Of a DNA stretch of 64,000 bases, positions 1 to 9,199 are shown piece by piece. Position numbers and translations under genes: made by a program. The stretch spans positions 1 to 64,000 of the forward strand of contig CAVTAP010000001.1 in assembly GCA_963732695.1 (NCBI GenBank), read 5' to 3'. The DNA is from CADEDH01 sp963732695. GTDB taxonomy: Bacteria; Actinomycetota; Acidimicrobiia; Acidimicrobiales; SZUA-35. The notes under the pieces were generated by a model. It was given only the letters and a program-made list of their open reading frames with translations. It was not told the origin of the DNA and ran no database searches. How positions within the stretch are numbered: the stretch's first letter is position 1; each line of letters starts with the position of its first letter.

Positions 1-273
1 GATGGCCTCGGGCTTCGCTGGATCATAGTTGACCGGTCGTCTACCACGGCGATAGCGTGCCGTCCTGAACGCCAGCGAGGTCGGGCCGTCGGGTCCCGGT
101 GGACCGCCAGCTCGGCGTGAATCGCGACGATCTGGAGGGTCCGACCATGACGTGCCTCCGATGACGGCGCCCCACAGTACCGACGCTGCAATTGATCGTT
201 CGGCGGTGAAGGAACCGGGGGCGGGTCGTGCCCGGGCGGTCGACTGGATGGCGCGCTGGCGGCCACCGCCTCG
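1..273. other. No gene recognised
   Basis: No convincing reading frame is visible. Bases about 85-115 weakly resemble the right half of the dispersed ~110 bp repeat seen from 1418 onward, but too poorly to call a copy. Confidence 0.4.
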
Positions 274-1410
274 ATGGTGGTGATCTTCGTTGCCTTGCTT
301 GCCGTTCCGGTGCAGGTGGCGTCGGATCGCGAGTTGTCGCCCGGCGCAGACCGGATCGTGGATCGTGGCGCTGTTCGGGATTCCGGCGGTGCTGAGCTTG
401 CTGTTGATCTGGCGCTATCGCCAACCGCTGGTTCTCACTGGCAGCGTCTTCGTGTGGATCTATCTCGTCCGCCTCGGATCCGGCATCTCCTGGAGCGACC
501 TCGTCGGCGCCTCCATGCTGGCCGGTGTGATCGTGACGCCGCTCGGCCCCCTGCGGCTCACCCGTTTCCTGACCCGCTGGCTGCCGTCCTCGATCGTGTC
601 GGCGCTTCTGGCCGGCGCAGTGCTGGGGTTCTTCATCGACCTCTTCAGTGCCCTCAACCGTGAGCTTGTGCTCGTGGGCGCGACCCTCATCGCCTATCTC
701 CTCACCCGATCGGCAGGACGGGCCTGGCTGCCGCCGATGCTGCCCGCCTTGGCCGCCGGCTTTGCCGTCGCCGCGACTACCGGGCAGCTCCATTCGGTGC
801 CGGGCACCAGCGTGTTGCCGTCGATCTCCCTCACGTGGCCCACGTTCTCGCTGACTGCGATCGCCACCGTCGGTAGTGGTGCTGTTGATGACGCTGCCGA
901 CGAACATCCCCTCCATGGTCCTGCTCGAGAACTACGACTACGAACCACCCAAGGGCCTGATCGGCGCCGTCAGCGGGCTCAGCACCATCACCGGTTCGTT
1001 TCTCGGCCCCTCCGCCACCTCGCTGTCCCTGCCCGGCGTCGCCATCTGTCTCGCACCCGAGACCGGCGAACGTCGGCTGCGGCCCAACGTGGCCGCAATG
1101 GCCTCGATCGGGGGGCTGGCCATTGCCGTATTGGGCGGCGTCGCCGCCCACACCGCCACCATCGTGCCCCGCGAACTCCTGGTGGCAGCGGTCGGCCTGG
1201 CCGTCGTCCGGCATCGTCGCCAACTCCCTCGGCTCGGCAACCCGCCGACCCCTGCTGCTCGGGCCGCTCTTCACCTTCGCCATCGCCATGTCCGATATGT
1301 CACTCCTCGGCCTCGGCTCGTTCCCGTGGGCCATCGGCGGCGGAATCGCCGTCTCCTTGCTCCTCGAACGCAAGCAATTCCTGGAACTCGCCTCGACCAG
1401 CCGCCCCTGA
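274..1410 (+). pseudogene. BenE-like benzoate/proton symporter, frame-shifted
   Basis: The pieces read as a polytopic membrane protein resembling the BenE family, which imports aromatic acids with protons. The start (MVVIFVALLAVPVQVASD..LSP) lies in one frame. From about 345 the match continues in a second frame (QTGSWIVALFGIP...), from about 875 in a third (LLMTLPTNIPSM, then DYEPPKGLIGAVSGL), and from about 1195 it shifts again to end LLLERKQFLELAS. At least three frameshifts are needed, so the gene cannot make a full protein unless the sequence has errors. The summed length of about 375 residues fits the family. Assignment rests on topology and the central glycine-rich loop; another secondary transporter family is possible. 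It is the first gene of the low-GC accessory region, and a repeat copy follows at once. Confidence 0.6.
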
Positions 1411-1417
1411 GCGGGCC

Positions 1418-1466
1418 CCGCGTCGCCTTGTCGTTTCCGAGCGGGCCGACCAGGCCACTCCGCCGG
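1418..1466 (+). repeat. Dispersed ~110 bp repeat, right half
   Basis: The right half of the consensus is clear: GTCGTTTCCGAGCGGGC, then GACCAGGCCACTCCGCCGG. The left half is missing or eroded by the end of the upstream pseudogene. Confidence 0.7.
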
Positions 1467-1639
1467 ATCCCGAGCACTCGGTGGACAGCAGAGCCCAGGG
1501 GCAGGGCTGCTGGTGAGCCGCGACCCACAGTGGTCAACGACTGCCGCGATCCTGACCGGACCCGGACGCACCTTGCTCGTGCTCCCAACCCGATTTCCTG
1601 CGGGAAATTTGCTCACGTACCGTGATCGGCTCCCACGAA

Positions 1640-1734
1640 GAGTTGCCACCCGTCGCCACACAGGCTCGCGTCGATCACGTGCAGGGGCGACTGTCGGCAT
1701 TTCCGAGCGCTCGACCCGTCCGTGAACGCCGGTT
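1640..1734 (+). repeat. Dispersed ~110 bp repeat, diverged copy
   Basis: The order of blocks is kept (GATCACGTGCAGG, TTTCCGAGCG, ACGCCGGTTT) with the usual spacing. The copy ends in GCCGGTT like the better-preserved ones. Confidence 0.6.
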
Positions 1735-1960
1735 TCCGAGCGGTCGGCGAGCATGGGCACGCGCCGCGTCGCCGACGCAGAGGAGCGCGTCCGCCATGTC
1801 TCGCTGGCATCGTGAAAAGTCTTGCCGTACACCTCCGACGGCTCGAAGAGCCTGACCTGACGATGTGCGACCGGTTCGCGACAGACCCCCGATTTCGGTG
1901 GACAGTTCGCTGATGCCGCCTCCCAGACGGAAGCGCGAGCGAACCAACTCGGATAAGCCC

Positions 1961-2281
1961 CTATTGACCCGGCGGCACGTAAGCGGGCGAACGTCTGAAC
2001 GCCTCGTCAACCTGGTCGACGGTCAGCAACTTAACTAGTGTTACTCGAGCGAAGCCGGCTTCGTTTATAGCAATAGATAGCGAGGCTGCTGCTTCGTCGT
2101 CAGGCAAGTCAAGGATCGCATAGGCATCGACATCACCAAAGGCTAAGTAGTAGCAATCTTGCGTACCACCAAGACTGGCTGCGAGCGCTTCACCCAGAGC
2201 AATGCGGCTCGCGGCGCCTCCTTGCCGAAGCGCCTTCAGGCCTTCCGGCGTAAAGTTGGCCATTCCTAGATACTTTGACAT
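1961..2281 (-). CDS. GYD domain protein (copy 1)
   Basis: A 106-residue protein that is essentially one GYD domain (a ferredoxin-like small fold, biochemical role unknown). Seen: a start MSKYLGMANFTPEGLKAL, a central CYYLAFGDVDAYAILDLPDD and a C-terminal VTLVKLLTVDQVDEAF, all at the positions expected for the family. An upstream in-frame ATG exists at 2314, but the domain begins exactly at 2281, so that start is preferred. The gene stands alone, opposite in direction to its neighbours, and is followed across its promoter side by a repeat copy at 2582. Two more GYD proteins lie within 10 kb. Confidence 0.85.
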   Translation of the reverse strand: MSKYLGMANFTPEGLKALRQGGAASRIALGEALAASLGGTQDCYYLAFGDVDAYAILDLPDDEAAASLSIAINEAGFARVTLVKLLTVDQVDEAFRRSPAYVPPGQ

Positions 2282-2802
2282 GGTCGGCTTTCTGTGTTTC
2301 GGAGCAAGGTCCAATCATCTTGTGATCACGACAGTCCGCCGCATCGGACAGATTGTCAACCAAATAGTCGAGTTAGAGCGGAAATGCAACACGGCCGATG
2401 ATCACTGTAGACGTCAGCCCATGGGCGCCATTCGTCAGGCACACACACCCGCGTCGTAAGCTGCGAAAGTAGGCTTCTAAGAGACCGGGGTTTGCTCGGG
2501 GTTTGCTCCTGGCGCGTGCAGGCTGTACCCGCCGGTAGGCGTATATCAGGTGTAGCTATAGCTATATCAGGGGCGATCGGGAACGGCACGAGTGGCCCGC
2601 TCGGGATCGCTCACCGCCAGGCCATCGTCGACCCTGGTTGGCTGGCCCGCTGATACCGGGCACTCGAGCCGGCGGATCCCTGCCGGTTCCTGAGCGGTGT
2701 CCAGCAGCGAGCACGGCCGCTCGACGAGTCAGCTGCATGGTAGTTCCGTCTCGGCGGGAAGGAAGGCTCGACAACTGGGCCAGCGGGGCGCACTCTGGCA
2801 GG
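2282..2802. other. Intergenic, one full repeat copy
   Basis: No gene is recognised. The stretch carries the repeat copy at 2582-2688 and a short AT-richer motif (GCTATAGCTATATCAGG, near 2553) that may contain a promoter. Nothing else is supported. Confidence 0.4.
2582..2688 (+). repeat. Dispersed ~110 bp repeat, full copy with paired ends
   Basis: This copy starts AACGGCACGAGTGGCCCG and ends GCCGGTT. Its left end is close to the reverse complement of the right end found in other copies (CGGGCCACTCCGCCGGTT), so the element can fold as one long hairpin closed by AAC/GTT. An inner arm CTCGGGATC faces GATACCGGG. Length is 107 bp. Confidence 0.8.
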
Positions 2803-3558
2803 GTGACGCCTCAAGAGTATCTTTCGTCAATCAGGGCTGATGGTGACCGGATCGCCGCGGTCGGCGTTACCTCGCTCAATTCGCGGGTGCCGACCTGCCC
2901 TGATTGGGAGGTCGTCGATCTGTTGAGGCATGTCGGGCACACCAACCGATTTTTCACTCTCCTTGCCGGGTTGGCGGACGGCGAAACTGATCCGCCTGAG
3001 ACCCTCAAGGAAGTCAGAGCAGCCAGAAGGTCGCAACAGCCCCCGGCTACTGAGGTGGTGGGGTGGTTCCGCCGCGGCCTCGATGACCTGTTACGAGCAC
3101 TTGAGGAGGCCCCGCCGGGGGGTATTGTACACACGTTCTATGGTTCGCATGGACCGGATTTATTGATACGTCGGGCAGCAACCGAGATTGCGATCCACCG
3201 CTGGGACGCAGACAGTGTCGCAGGCACGCCCGAGCCATTGAGCCCGGCACTCGGCGCTGCGGGAATCGAGGACTTTCTGGAGGTTCTGGTACCCCTCTTC
3301 TTCAAGTATCCAGGGTTCAAGGGTACGGGCCAGACCATCCACGTCCAAGCGACCGACAGCGACGACGAATGGTCAATCACGGTGGGAGAAGACACTATGA
3401 GCTGGCACCGTGGCTGCGAAGGTACCGCCAATGTGAAAGTGCGAGGCGACTTGAGCGATCTCTACCTCTTCTTCTGGGGCCGCCAAACGGCCAACCCGCT
3501 TAATGTAATAGGCGACAACGAGCTACTCACACGCTGGCAAACCGCTCTCGCCTTCTGA
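2803..3558 (+). CDS. Maleylpyruvate isomerase family, mycothiol-dependent type (TIGR03083-like)
   Basis: The 251-residue protein has the N-terminal DinB-like four-helix domain of mycothiol-dependent enzymes: the motif VPTCPDWEVVDLLRHVGH near residues 26-43 carries the histidine that binds metal in this family. A second conserved block, RRAATEIAIHRWDA, supplies the other ligands (E and H). The C-terminal half (VQATDSDDEWSITVGE...GDLSDLYLFFWGR) matches the usual sterol-carrier-like domain. The GTG at 2803 is chosen because the domain begins directly after it; upstream in-frame codons run back into the repeat. The substrate is unknown; relatives act in detoxification or isomerisation with mycothiol. 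Single-gene module between two repeat copies. Confidence 0.85.
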   Translation: MTPQEYLSSIRADGDRIAAVGVTSLNSRVPTCPDWEVVDLLRHVGHTNRFFTLLAGLADGETDPPETLKEVRAARRSQQPPATEVVGWFRRGLDDLLRALEEAPPGGIVHTFYGSHGPDLLIRRAATEIAIHRWDADSVAGTPEPLSPALGAAGIEDFLEVLVPLFFKYPGFKGTGQTIHVQATDSDDEWSITVGEDTMSWHRGCEGTANVKVRGDLSDLYLFFWGRQTANPLNVIGDNELLTRWQTALAF

Positions 3559-4335
3559 TCCGAGAAGACGCTATGAGCCAGAGTCGTTCCAGAAGCGAAG
3601 GAACCTCACGACCATCGCGCTCGGGATCGCTCACCGCTCCGCCCGGCGTCGAGGTCGATCCCGTGTGGCTGGCGGCGTCGTTACCGAGCGGGCTGCCCGG
3701 GCCACTTCGCCGGTACCCGGACGGGCCCGACAATGCCGGGCGCCCCGGCGATACCAGGTGCTGCAGTGGGCCGATATCGGACGGCTCGGCGGTCCGATAG
3801 TGGCGTCGTATTGCTCGTCGATATTGGTGGCTCTCGCTACTGGTTTCAGCCGGTCGTTGATCGGGGATCGGGGATGGCGAGTAGCGCGAGCTGACCCACG
3901 AGCGGAGAACACGACGTCTTCGCCGACGGCCATGAGGCATCCGACGAGGTGGCCGAATGCGCAGCGCCGGCTTCGTCGGCACTGTCGAGTCGTAGCGGCG
4001 GATCCCCCCCATCGCCGTGGCACCGGCGCACCGACTGCTGCCGTGGATGCTGAACGCCGACGAAGCCCACCCGATCGAGCAGGTCCGGCAGGTCGATGGT
4101 GGCCTCTGCGGCCGGGACGCGGCAAGGACGCGCAGCGTCGGTGAGTCGACCACGACTACGAGCGCATCCGTCGCTGCGTCGCTCGTACGGCTCGTTGATC
4201 CACCAGTTCATTGAGGCGTGTTTAGTAAAGGCCTCCAACATACCGACTTCTGCAAGGAGACGAGGGACTGAGAACTTGAGCTGCGAAAGGATCGAAGGCG
4301 AATTCGAGCAGTCACAACCTGCTTTCTCGAGTCGT
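3559..4335. other. Non-coding or decayed stretch with one repeat
   Basis: Apart from the repeat at 3602-3715, no intact gene is recognised. On the minus strand between about 3740 and 4240, open segments in two or three frames (for example VGCLMAVGEDVVFSARG, and DLPDLLDRVGFVGVQHP) could be pieces of one broken gene. I could not identify a family. Confidence 0.35.
3602..3715 (+). repeat. Dispersed ~110 bp repeat, full copy
   Basis: Begins AACCTCACGACC, contains GCGCTCGGGATCGCTCACCG, GATCCCGTGTGGC and GTCGTTACCGAGCGGGC, and ends CGGGCCACTTCGCCGGTA. The terminal GTT has become GTA. Confidence 0.8.
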
Positions 4336-4653
4336 TCACATTTCGAGTTGGGTCGCGTCGAAGGCTTCGGGGGTGACCAGGCGGAGGAGACGTGTCTCGG
4401 CGAAGACGCCGGTGCGTCCGTGTGTGATCTGGACCTTGGACCAGTAGGCGGGGTCGTCGTTGTCGACTTCGACGATGGTCACGATGTCCCATTGGTGGTC
4501 GTCGACTGCGTACCAGGCGAGGACCCGTCCGTTGGCGGGTGCGCCTGCGATGGCTGTTGCGAAGGCGTCGCGGGTGGCGACCATGCCGCTTCGCGCGACG
4601 CCGCGTGCCCCTTCGGCGCTGTATCGGCCAATGATGATGCTCGTGAGGGTCAT
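4336..4653 (-). CDS. GYD domain-like protein (copy 2)
   Basis: 105 residues. The pattern MTLTSIIIGRYSAEGARGV, then VLAWYAVDDHQWDIVTIVEV and a C-terminal TRLLRLVTPEAF follows the beta-alpha-beta order of GYD-domain proteins, more diverged than the copy at 1961. It starts 25 bases after the methyltransferase stop on the same strand, so the two are probably one transcript. Function is unknown. The pairing with a methyltransferase under a divergent SARP regulator suggests it belongs to whatever that regulator controls. Confidence 0.7.
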   Translation of the reverse strand: MTLTSIIIGRYSAEGARGVARSGMVATRDAFATAIAGAPANGRVLAWYAVDDHQWDIVTIVEVDNDDPAYWSKVQITHGRTGVFAETRLLRLVTPEAFDATQLEM

Positions 4654-4678
4654 GTTGTGTCCGTTCTGTGGTGGCGGT

Positions 4679-5494
4679 TCAGGGGAGGCGAGCGGCGGCG
4701 GCGATGGCGGGATTGGCGAGGTGGGCGACGCCGTCCGCCTGGCGACGTTCGTGCACCATCTGGTCGAGCCGCTCGTGGATGGTCGTGCGAATGGCGCCGG
4801 GTTGCTGGGACAAGTTGAGGAACCGGTCGAACCCGTCGAACATCGTGCTTCCGTCGGTCACGTCCCAGGTGAGGGGCAGGATCCTTGCCGTGGCCTGAGT
4901 GAAACCGCAGTCAGTGAGCAGCTGGCAGTAGTCGTTGGCGCTGGTCGCGACCGCAGGCGGCTGGGGGGCAGCAAGATCGTCGAGAGCGACTGATTCGCCG
5001 ATGGCGGTGAACGCAATACCGAAGGCCTGTAGTTGGTCGGCTGGGGCCCACACGGTCAGCGAGATCCGGCCAGCTGGTCGAAGCACACGCTTGGCCTCGT
5101 TGAGCACAGCGACCGGGTCGGCGGTGTGGTGGAGGCAGAAGCCAAGGACGACGGCGTCGAAGGACTGGTCGGCGTGGGGTAGGGCCATGCCGTCGGCCAC
5201 CCGGATGTCCAGGCCCGGGTACAGGGCCCGGGCCCGTTGGACCATGTCGGGCGCGAGGTCGACAGCGCTCACGGTGGCGCCTCGTTCGAGCGCGGGCCCG
5301 AGGAGGGTGCCGGGGCCTGTGCCGATATCGAGGAGATCGGTGTGGGCCCCGACTCCGGCCAGGTCCAGCAGCACATCGGCTGCCCCGCCGGTGAGGGGCC
5401 CGAACACCTCGGGGTAGGTCGGGGCGCACCGGTTCCACAGGTCACGGTTGTGGCGGGTCACGTCCGCCCGCTGCTCGGCGGTCAGGGTTGACAT
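4679..5494 (-). CDS. Class I SAM-dependent methyltransferase
   Basis: A 271-residue methyltransferase of the UbiE/Methyltransf_11 type. Motif I is DLLDIGTGPGTLLGPALERG (about residues 55-74), followed by an acidic residue at the end of strand 2 (VSAVDLAPDMV), and post-motif blocks GMALPHADQSFDAVVLGFCLHH and EAKRVLRPAGRISLTVW. The substrate cannot be read from sequence; small-molecule O-, N- or C-methylation is typical. The ATG at 5494 follows a good ribosome site (GAGGAGAA) six bases upstream. It heads a two-gene unit with the GYD protein and diverges from the SARP regulator about 100 bases away, which is the usual layout for a regulator and its target. Confidence 0.88.
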   Translation of the reverse strand: MSTLTAEQRADVTRHNRDLWNRCAPTYPEVFGPLTGGAADVLLDLAGVGAHTDLLDIGTGPGTLLGPALERGATVSAVDLAPDMVQRARALYPGLDIRVADGMALPHADQSFDAVVLGFCLHHTADPVAVLNEAKRVLRPAGRISLTVWAPADQLQAFGIAFTAIGESVALDDLAAPQPPAVATSANDYCQLLTDCGFTQATARILPLTWDVTDGSTMFDGFDRFLNLSQQPGAIRTTIHERLDQMVHERRQADGVAHLANPAIAAAARLP

Positions 5495-5598
5495 GTCGGG
5501 TTCTCCTCGGTTGACCGGCATCGTGGCAGAGCGCACTTGACCAGCGGTTGCGCGGCGGTTGCGCGGCCAGGAAACGGGTTCGCAAGGGGCGTACTGTC

Positions 5599-8565
5599 AT
5601 GGGCATGGCCGATATCAGGGTGAGGGTGCTGGGGCCAGTGGCAGTGGCCGACGCGACAGGCCCGGTGGCCCGCCAACAGCGGTTGATCCTGGCTGCGCTG
5701 GCAGCCGTCGCCCCGGCGCCGCGCCGCTCGGGCGACCTGATCGAAGGCCTCTGGCCCTACGACCGGCCGGCCGATGCCCGCAAGGCGCTTCAGGTGCTGG
5801 TGGCCCGCCTGCGACAGTCACTGGCTCCAGCGGGACTCCGGATCGCGTCGGACGCTGATGGGTATCGGCTGGTGGTCGAGCCGGGCGAGGTCGACGCTCG
5901 GAGGTTCGAGCTGTTGTGCACCGAGGAGCGATCGCTGGCTGAAAGCGACCTCGAGGGCCAGCACCGGTGTCTCAGGGAAGCGCTGGCGCTGTGGCGGGGT
6001 GAACCGTTCGGGGATCTCGGCGATGAAGGCCTTCTGGACGAATCGGCCAACGCGCTCTGGCTCCGGCGCGAGCAGGCGATCGACCGGTTGCATGAGCTAC
6101 GGCTGCGGATGGGTGAGGACGACGCCCTGCTGCCAGAGGTGACGAGCTGGGCCCAGGCCCACCCGCTCGACGAGCGGGCGTGGTGTCGCCTGGCGCTGTT
6201 GTTGCACCGGAGTGGCCGCCCCACGGAAGCACTGCGGGCGCTGCAGACCCACCGACGGGCGGTCCGTGACATCGCTGGCATCGAACCGACGTCGATGGTC
6301 GCCGAGCTCGAAGCGCGGTTGCTGGCCGACGAGACCACCATTGGCGGCCCCGGGTCCACCCCCGGGAACCTCACTGTTCCCGGTCGATCGTTTCTGGGCA
6401 GGGCGGCCGACATCCAGAGCCTGGCGGCCCTTCTCACCCCAGGAGCGGTCGTCTCGCTGGTCGGAGCGGCCGGCATCGGCAAGACCACCCTGGCCAGCCA
6501 TGTCGCGGCCGGTGTCCGAAACCGCTACCGAGACGGGGTCTGGGTCTGCGAGCTGGCCGACATCGCCTCGGGCGAGTCCATCGTCGATGCGCTGGCTACC
6601 AGTCTGGGCATCACCCAGCAGCGCGGCCGTAGCCTGCTCGACAGTGTCGTGGCGGCCTTCACCGACGCCGAGGCGCTGCTGGTCATGGACAACTGCGAAC
6701 ACGTCCGGTCCTCGGCCCGGGAGGTGATCGGCGCCCTGCGCAAGGGCTGCCCCAAGATCACGATCCTGGCCACCAGCCGCGAGCCCGTCGACCACTCCGA
6801 CGAACAGCTCTACCCGGTCACACCACTGGCCGTGCCGCAAACGGGGGCCGAGGCGAAAGGCAACCCCGCATTCGAGCTGTTCATGGCCCGGGCCCGAGAG
6901 AGCGGTGCGATCGTCGGAACCGACCAGCCCACCACCGCCGCTGTGGTCGAGATCTGCCAACGACTGGACGGGCTACCGTTGGCCATCGAGCTGGCCGCCG
7001 CCCGGGCCCGGGTCATGTCCGTCGTCGAGATGAGCTCCCGGCTCGACCAACGGTTCCGCCTCCTGACCCGCAACCGCACCGACCGTCCACCTCGCCATCA
7101 GACCCTGTGGGACGCCGTCGACTGGTCTTATCAGCTCCTCGACGAGACCCTCCGCCAGCTGTTCAATCAGCTCTCCGTCTTTCAGGGTGGGTTTAGCATC
7201 CAGGGGGCAGCGGCCATCTCGGGTCGTCACGAGCATGAGGTCGAGGAATGGGTGTGGTCTCTGGTCGAGCGATCGCTGCTCAACAGCGCCCCTGGCGGAA
7301 ACCGGTCCCGCTACCAGATGCTGGAAACGCTCCGGCAGTTCGGCACCGAACAGCTGGACCGGACCGGCGACCTCGGCCAGCTGCGCGACACCCATCTGCG
7401 TCACTACGTCCACTTCGCAGAAGCAGCGGGCGCCGGCGTGAGAGGCCCTGACGAAGCGCACCACGTCCAGCGGATCGGCGATGAGCTGGCCAATCTCCGC
7501 GCCGCCCACCAGCACGCCATCGCCACAAACCGGGTCGACGAAGCGGCCCGCCTCTGCGTCGCGCTGCACGAATACGCCGAATGGCGCCAGTTCTTCGAGC
7601 TTGGAACCTGGGCCACGGCGACCCTCGAACTGGACGTCGAGCCGACTGGTCTGGCGCCCAAATTGCACGCCATCGCCGGCTGGAGCCGCAACATCGCCGG
7701 CGACTTCCAGGCCGCGATCGACCACGCACACCAGGGCCTACAGGCCGAACAGCGGGGCGGCCGCGAGTGCGGATGGCTCCACGATGTCCTCGCCCACTGC
7801 GCCTACTTCCAGCACGACGACCACGCCGGGCTCGAACACAGCCAACAGGAGATACTCCGGGCTCGTCACGCTGGAGATCCCGGCCGGCTCAGCTACGTCC
7901 TGGCCGACAGTGGCGTCCACGCTGTGATCAGCGGTCACCACGACCTCGGGGCCGAGCGGATCCAGGAAGCGCTCAGCCGGGCCGAAGGGCTCCAGAACCC
8001 CTCGCTGATATCCATGGCACAACTCGCTCGAGGATTCCTCCACCGCCAACACGACCCCGCTCAGGCCATCCACTGGTTCCAACGAGCGGCAACGCTCGCC
8101 GACACCGTCGATTCGACCTGGACCGCGAGCATCTGCCGCGGCGAGCTCACCCTCCTCCTCTCCCTCCACGGCGACCCCGCCGAAGCTCTCGACCTGGGAC
8201 TCGACCAGTTCCTCCGGTTCCGTCGAGCCGGCGACCTGTCCCGAGCCCACAGCGTGCTCCGAATGACCATCCCCGCAGTCCACCACCTGACCGACACCGA
8301 GCACTGGAAAGATCTCGTCGCCCTCGAAGCCGGCACCGCCAGCCGACCCATGGTCAACGAACCGTTCAACAACGACGCGATCGCCACCGTGCTCATCGAT
8401 ATCAACGAGGCCCTCAGCCCCCAGGCCATCGCCGAGGCCACGGCCAGAGGACTGGCCATAACCGACGACATCCTGTTCGAACTCGGCCTCCACCTCATCT
8501 CCATAGCGAGAGCCAACCGGCCCAGAAGACATCCAGATCAGATAGTCGGCCGGTCGCCGAGTTGA
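5599..8565 (+). CDS. SARP-type transcriptional activator with NB-ARC and TPR region
   Basis: 988 residues, AfsR/SARP architecture. Residues about 5-90 form the winged-helix DNA-binding domain (DIRVRVLGPVAV...). Residues 95-245 are the bacterial transcriptional activation (BTAD) domain, starting EVDARRFELLC. Residues 255-540 are an NB-ARC ATPase with Walker A GAAGIGKT at 289-296, a MDNCEH Walker B and the conserved GLPLAIELAAARARV block. The remainder is helical TPR-like sequence. ATP binding and ligand sensing presumably license DNA binding. Starts at 5599 and 5605 are both possible; 5599 gives MGMADIRV. Divergent from the methyltransferase/GYD pair, which is its likely target. Regulators of this class often control secondary metabolism, but no biosynthetic cluster is seen here. 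Confidence 0.92.
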   Translation: MGMADIRVRVLGPVAVADATGPVARQQRLILAALAAVAPAPRRSGDLIEGLWPYDRPADARKALQVLVARLRQSLAPAGLRIASDADGYRLVVEPGEVDARRFELLCTEERSLAESDLEGQHRCLREALALWRGEPFGDLGDEGLLDESANALWLRREQAIDRLHELRLRMGEDDALLPEVTSWAQAHPLDERAWCRLALLLHRSGRPTEALRALQTHRRAVRDIAGIEPTSMVAELEARLLADETTIGGPGSTPGNLTVPGRSFLGRAADIQSLAALLTPGAVVSLVGAAGIGKTTLASHVAAGVRNRYRDGVWVCELADIASGESIVDALATSLGITQQRGRSLLDSVVAAFTDAEALLVMDNCEHVRSSAREVIGALRKGCPKITILATSREPVDHSDEQLYPVTPLAVPQTGAEAKGNPAFELFMARARESGAIVGTDQPTTAAVVEICQRLDGLPLAIELAAARARVMSVVEMSSRLDQRFRLLTRNRTDRPPRHQTLWDAVDWSYQLLDETLRQLFNQLSVFQGGFSIQGAAAISGRHEHEVEEWVWSLVERSLLNSAPGGNRSRYQMLETLRQFGTEQLDRTGDLGQLRDTHLRHYVHFAEAAGAGVRGPDEAHHVQRIGDELANLRAAHQHAIATNRVDEAARLCVALHEYAEWRQFFELGTWATATLELDVEPTGLAPKLHAIAGWSRNIAGDFQAAIDHAHQGLQAEQRGGRECGWLHDVLAHCAYFQHDDHAGLEHSQQEILRARHAGDPGRLSYVLADSGVHAVISGHHDLGAERIQEALSRAEGLQNPSLISMAQLARGFLHRQHDPAQAIHWFQRAATLADTVDSTWTASICRGELTLLLSLHGDPAEALDLGLDQFLRFRRAGDLSRAHSVLRMTIPAVHHLTDTEHWKDLVALEAGTASRPMVNEPFNNDAIATVLIDINEALSPQAIAEATARGLAITDDILFELGLHLISIARANRPRRHPDQIVGRSPS

Positions 8566-8689
8566 CCCAGCACTGATGGACGCATCGACCCCGGAAGCAA
8601 GCGCACAGATGCCAGCGCTGGAACAGTCTGGTATCGCCGCAACCAGCTCGCCTGGGATCAGACGAACAATCTATCCAGGATCACGGAAA

Positions 8690-8759
8690 GTGGTCGGCCG
8701 CCTTCGGTGGTGGTCGGCTGCCCATTATCGAGCGGTCGACCCAGGGCTCCCTGCCGGTT
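8690..8759 (+). repeat. Dispersed ~110 bp repeat, diverged copy
   Basis: Right-half blocks are recognisable: ATTATCGAGCGGTCGACCC, CTCCCTGCCGGTT. The left half is degraded. It separates the SARP gene from the next small gene. Confidence 0.55.
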
Positions 8760-8806
8760 ACGAGCGGTGAAGACGAAGCGGGCCGAGGCAGCATTTCCGA
8801 TCGGCC

Positions 8807-9199
8807 TTACGCGTGGATAGCCCTGACGACGACGCCGCCCTCCGTTGCGACAACCACTGTTGACTCAGAGAACCCGACAATGACCGACGATGTAGCAACT
8901 CCATCCTCAAGCAAGACCCGAAGTGTCTCCTGCTTGGATGTTAAGGCCTCTCTTGCCACGGGCTCCGGGACACCTATCAATCCAACCAGGTCCCGGTCGA
9001 CAGTCGCTGGAAACATCGGATACGCCCTGGTCGTCTGGATATTGAGTGAAGAGTACGAGATCGTAGGAGCAGTGCTACCTATGCGATTCGTCGCCATTAG
9101 CCATACGCCGATCACCGCAAGTAGCACCGCAAGGCCTGACATCGCCGAATACCTCAGGTTCGAGCAGCCAAGGTACGTCCGCTTCGTGGCCTGCCTCAT
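8807..9199 (-). CDS. Small single-pass membrane protein, unknown
   Basis: About 130 residues: a basic N-terminus (MRQATKRTYLGCSNLRYS), one hydrophobic segment (GLAVLLAVIGVWLM) and an extracytoplasmic domain with no recognised fold. The inside-basic rule predicts an external C-terminal domain. The ATG at 9199 is preferred over an in-frame TTG at 9208. It sits alone between repeat copies, with A/T-rich codons compared with the right-hand part of the window. No function is proposed. Confidence 0.6.
   Translation of the reverse strand: MRQATKRTYLGCSNLRYSAMSGLAVLLAVIGVWLMATNRIGSTAPTISYSSLNIQTTRAYPMFPATVDRDLVGLIGVPEPVAREALTSKQETLRVLLEDGVATSSVIVGFSESTVVVATEGGVVVRAIHA

Larger units (their letters stand above)
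1411..1960. other. Non-coding stretch with two repeat copies
   Basis: No gene is seen between the BenE-like pseudogene and the GYD gene. The stretch holds partial copies of the dispersed repeat near 1418-1466 and 1640-1734. The rest shows no coding signal. Confidence 0.5.

Noticed and set aside
5599..8565. Secondary-metabolite biosynthetic cluster around the SARP gene
   Set aside because: No synthase, synthetase or tailoring set is present beyond one methyltransferase.
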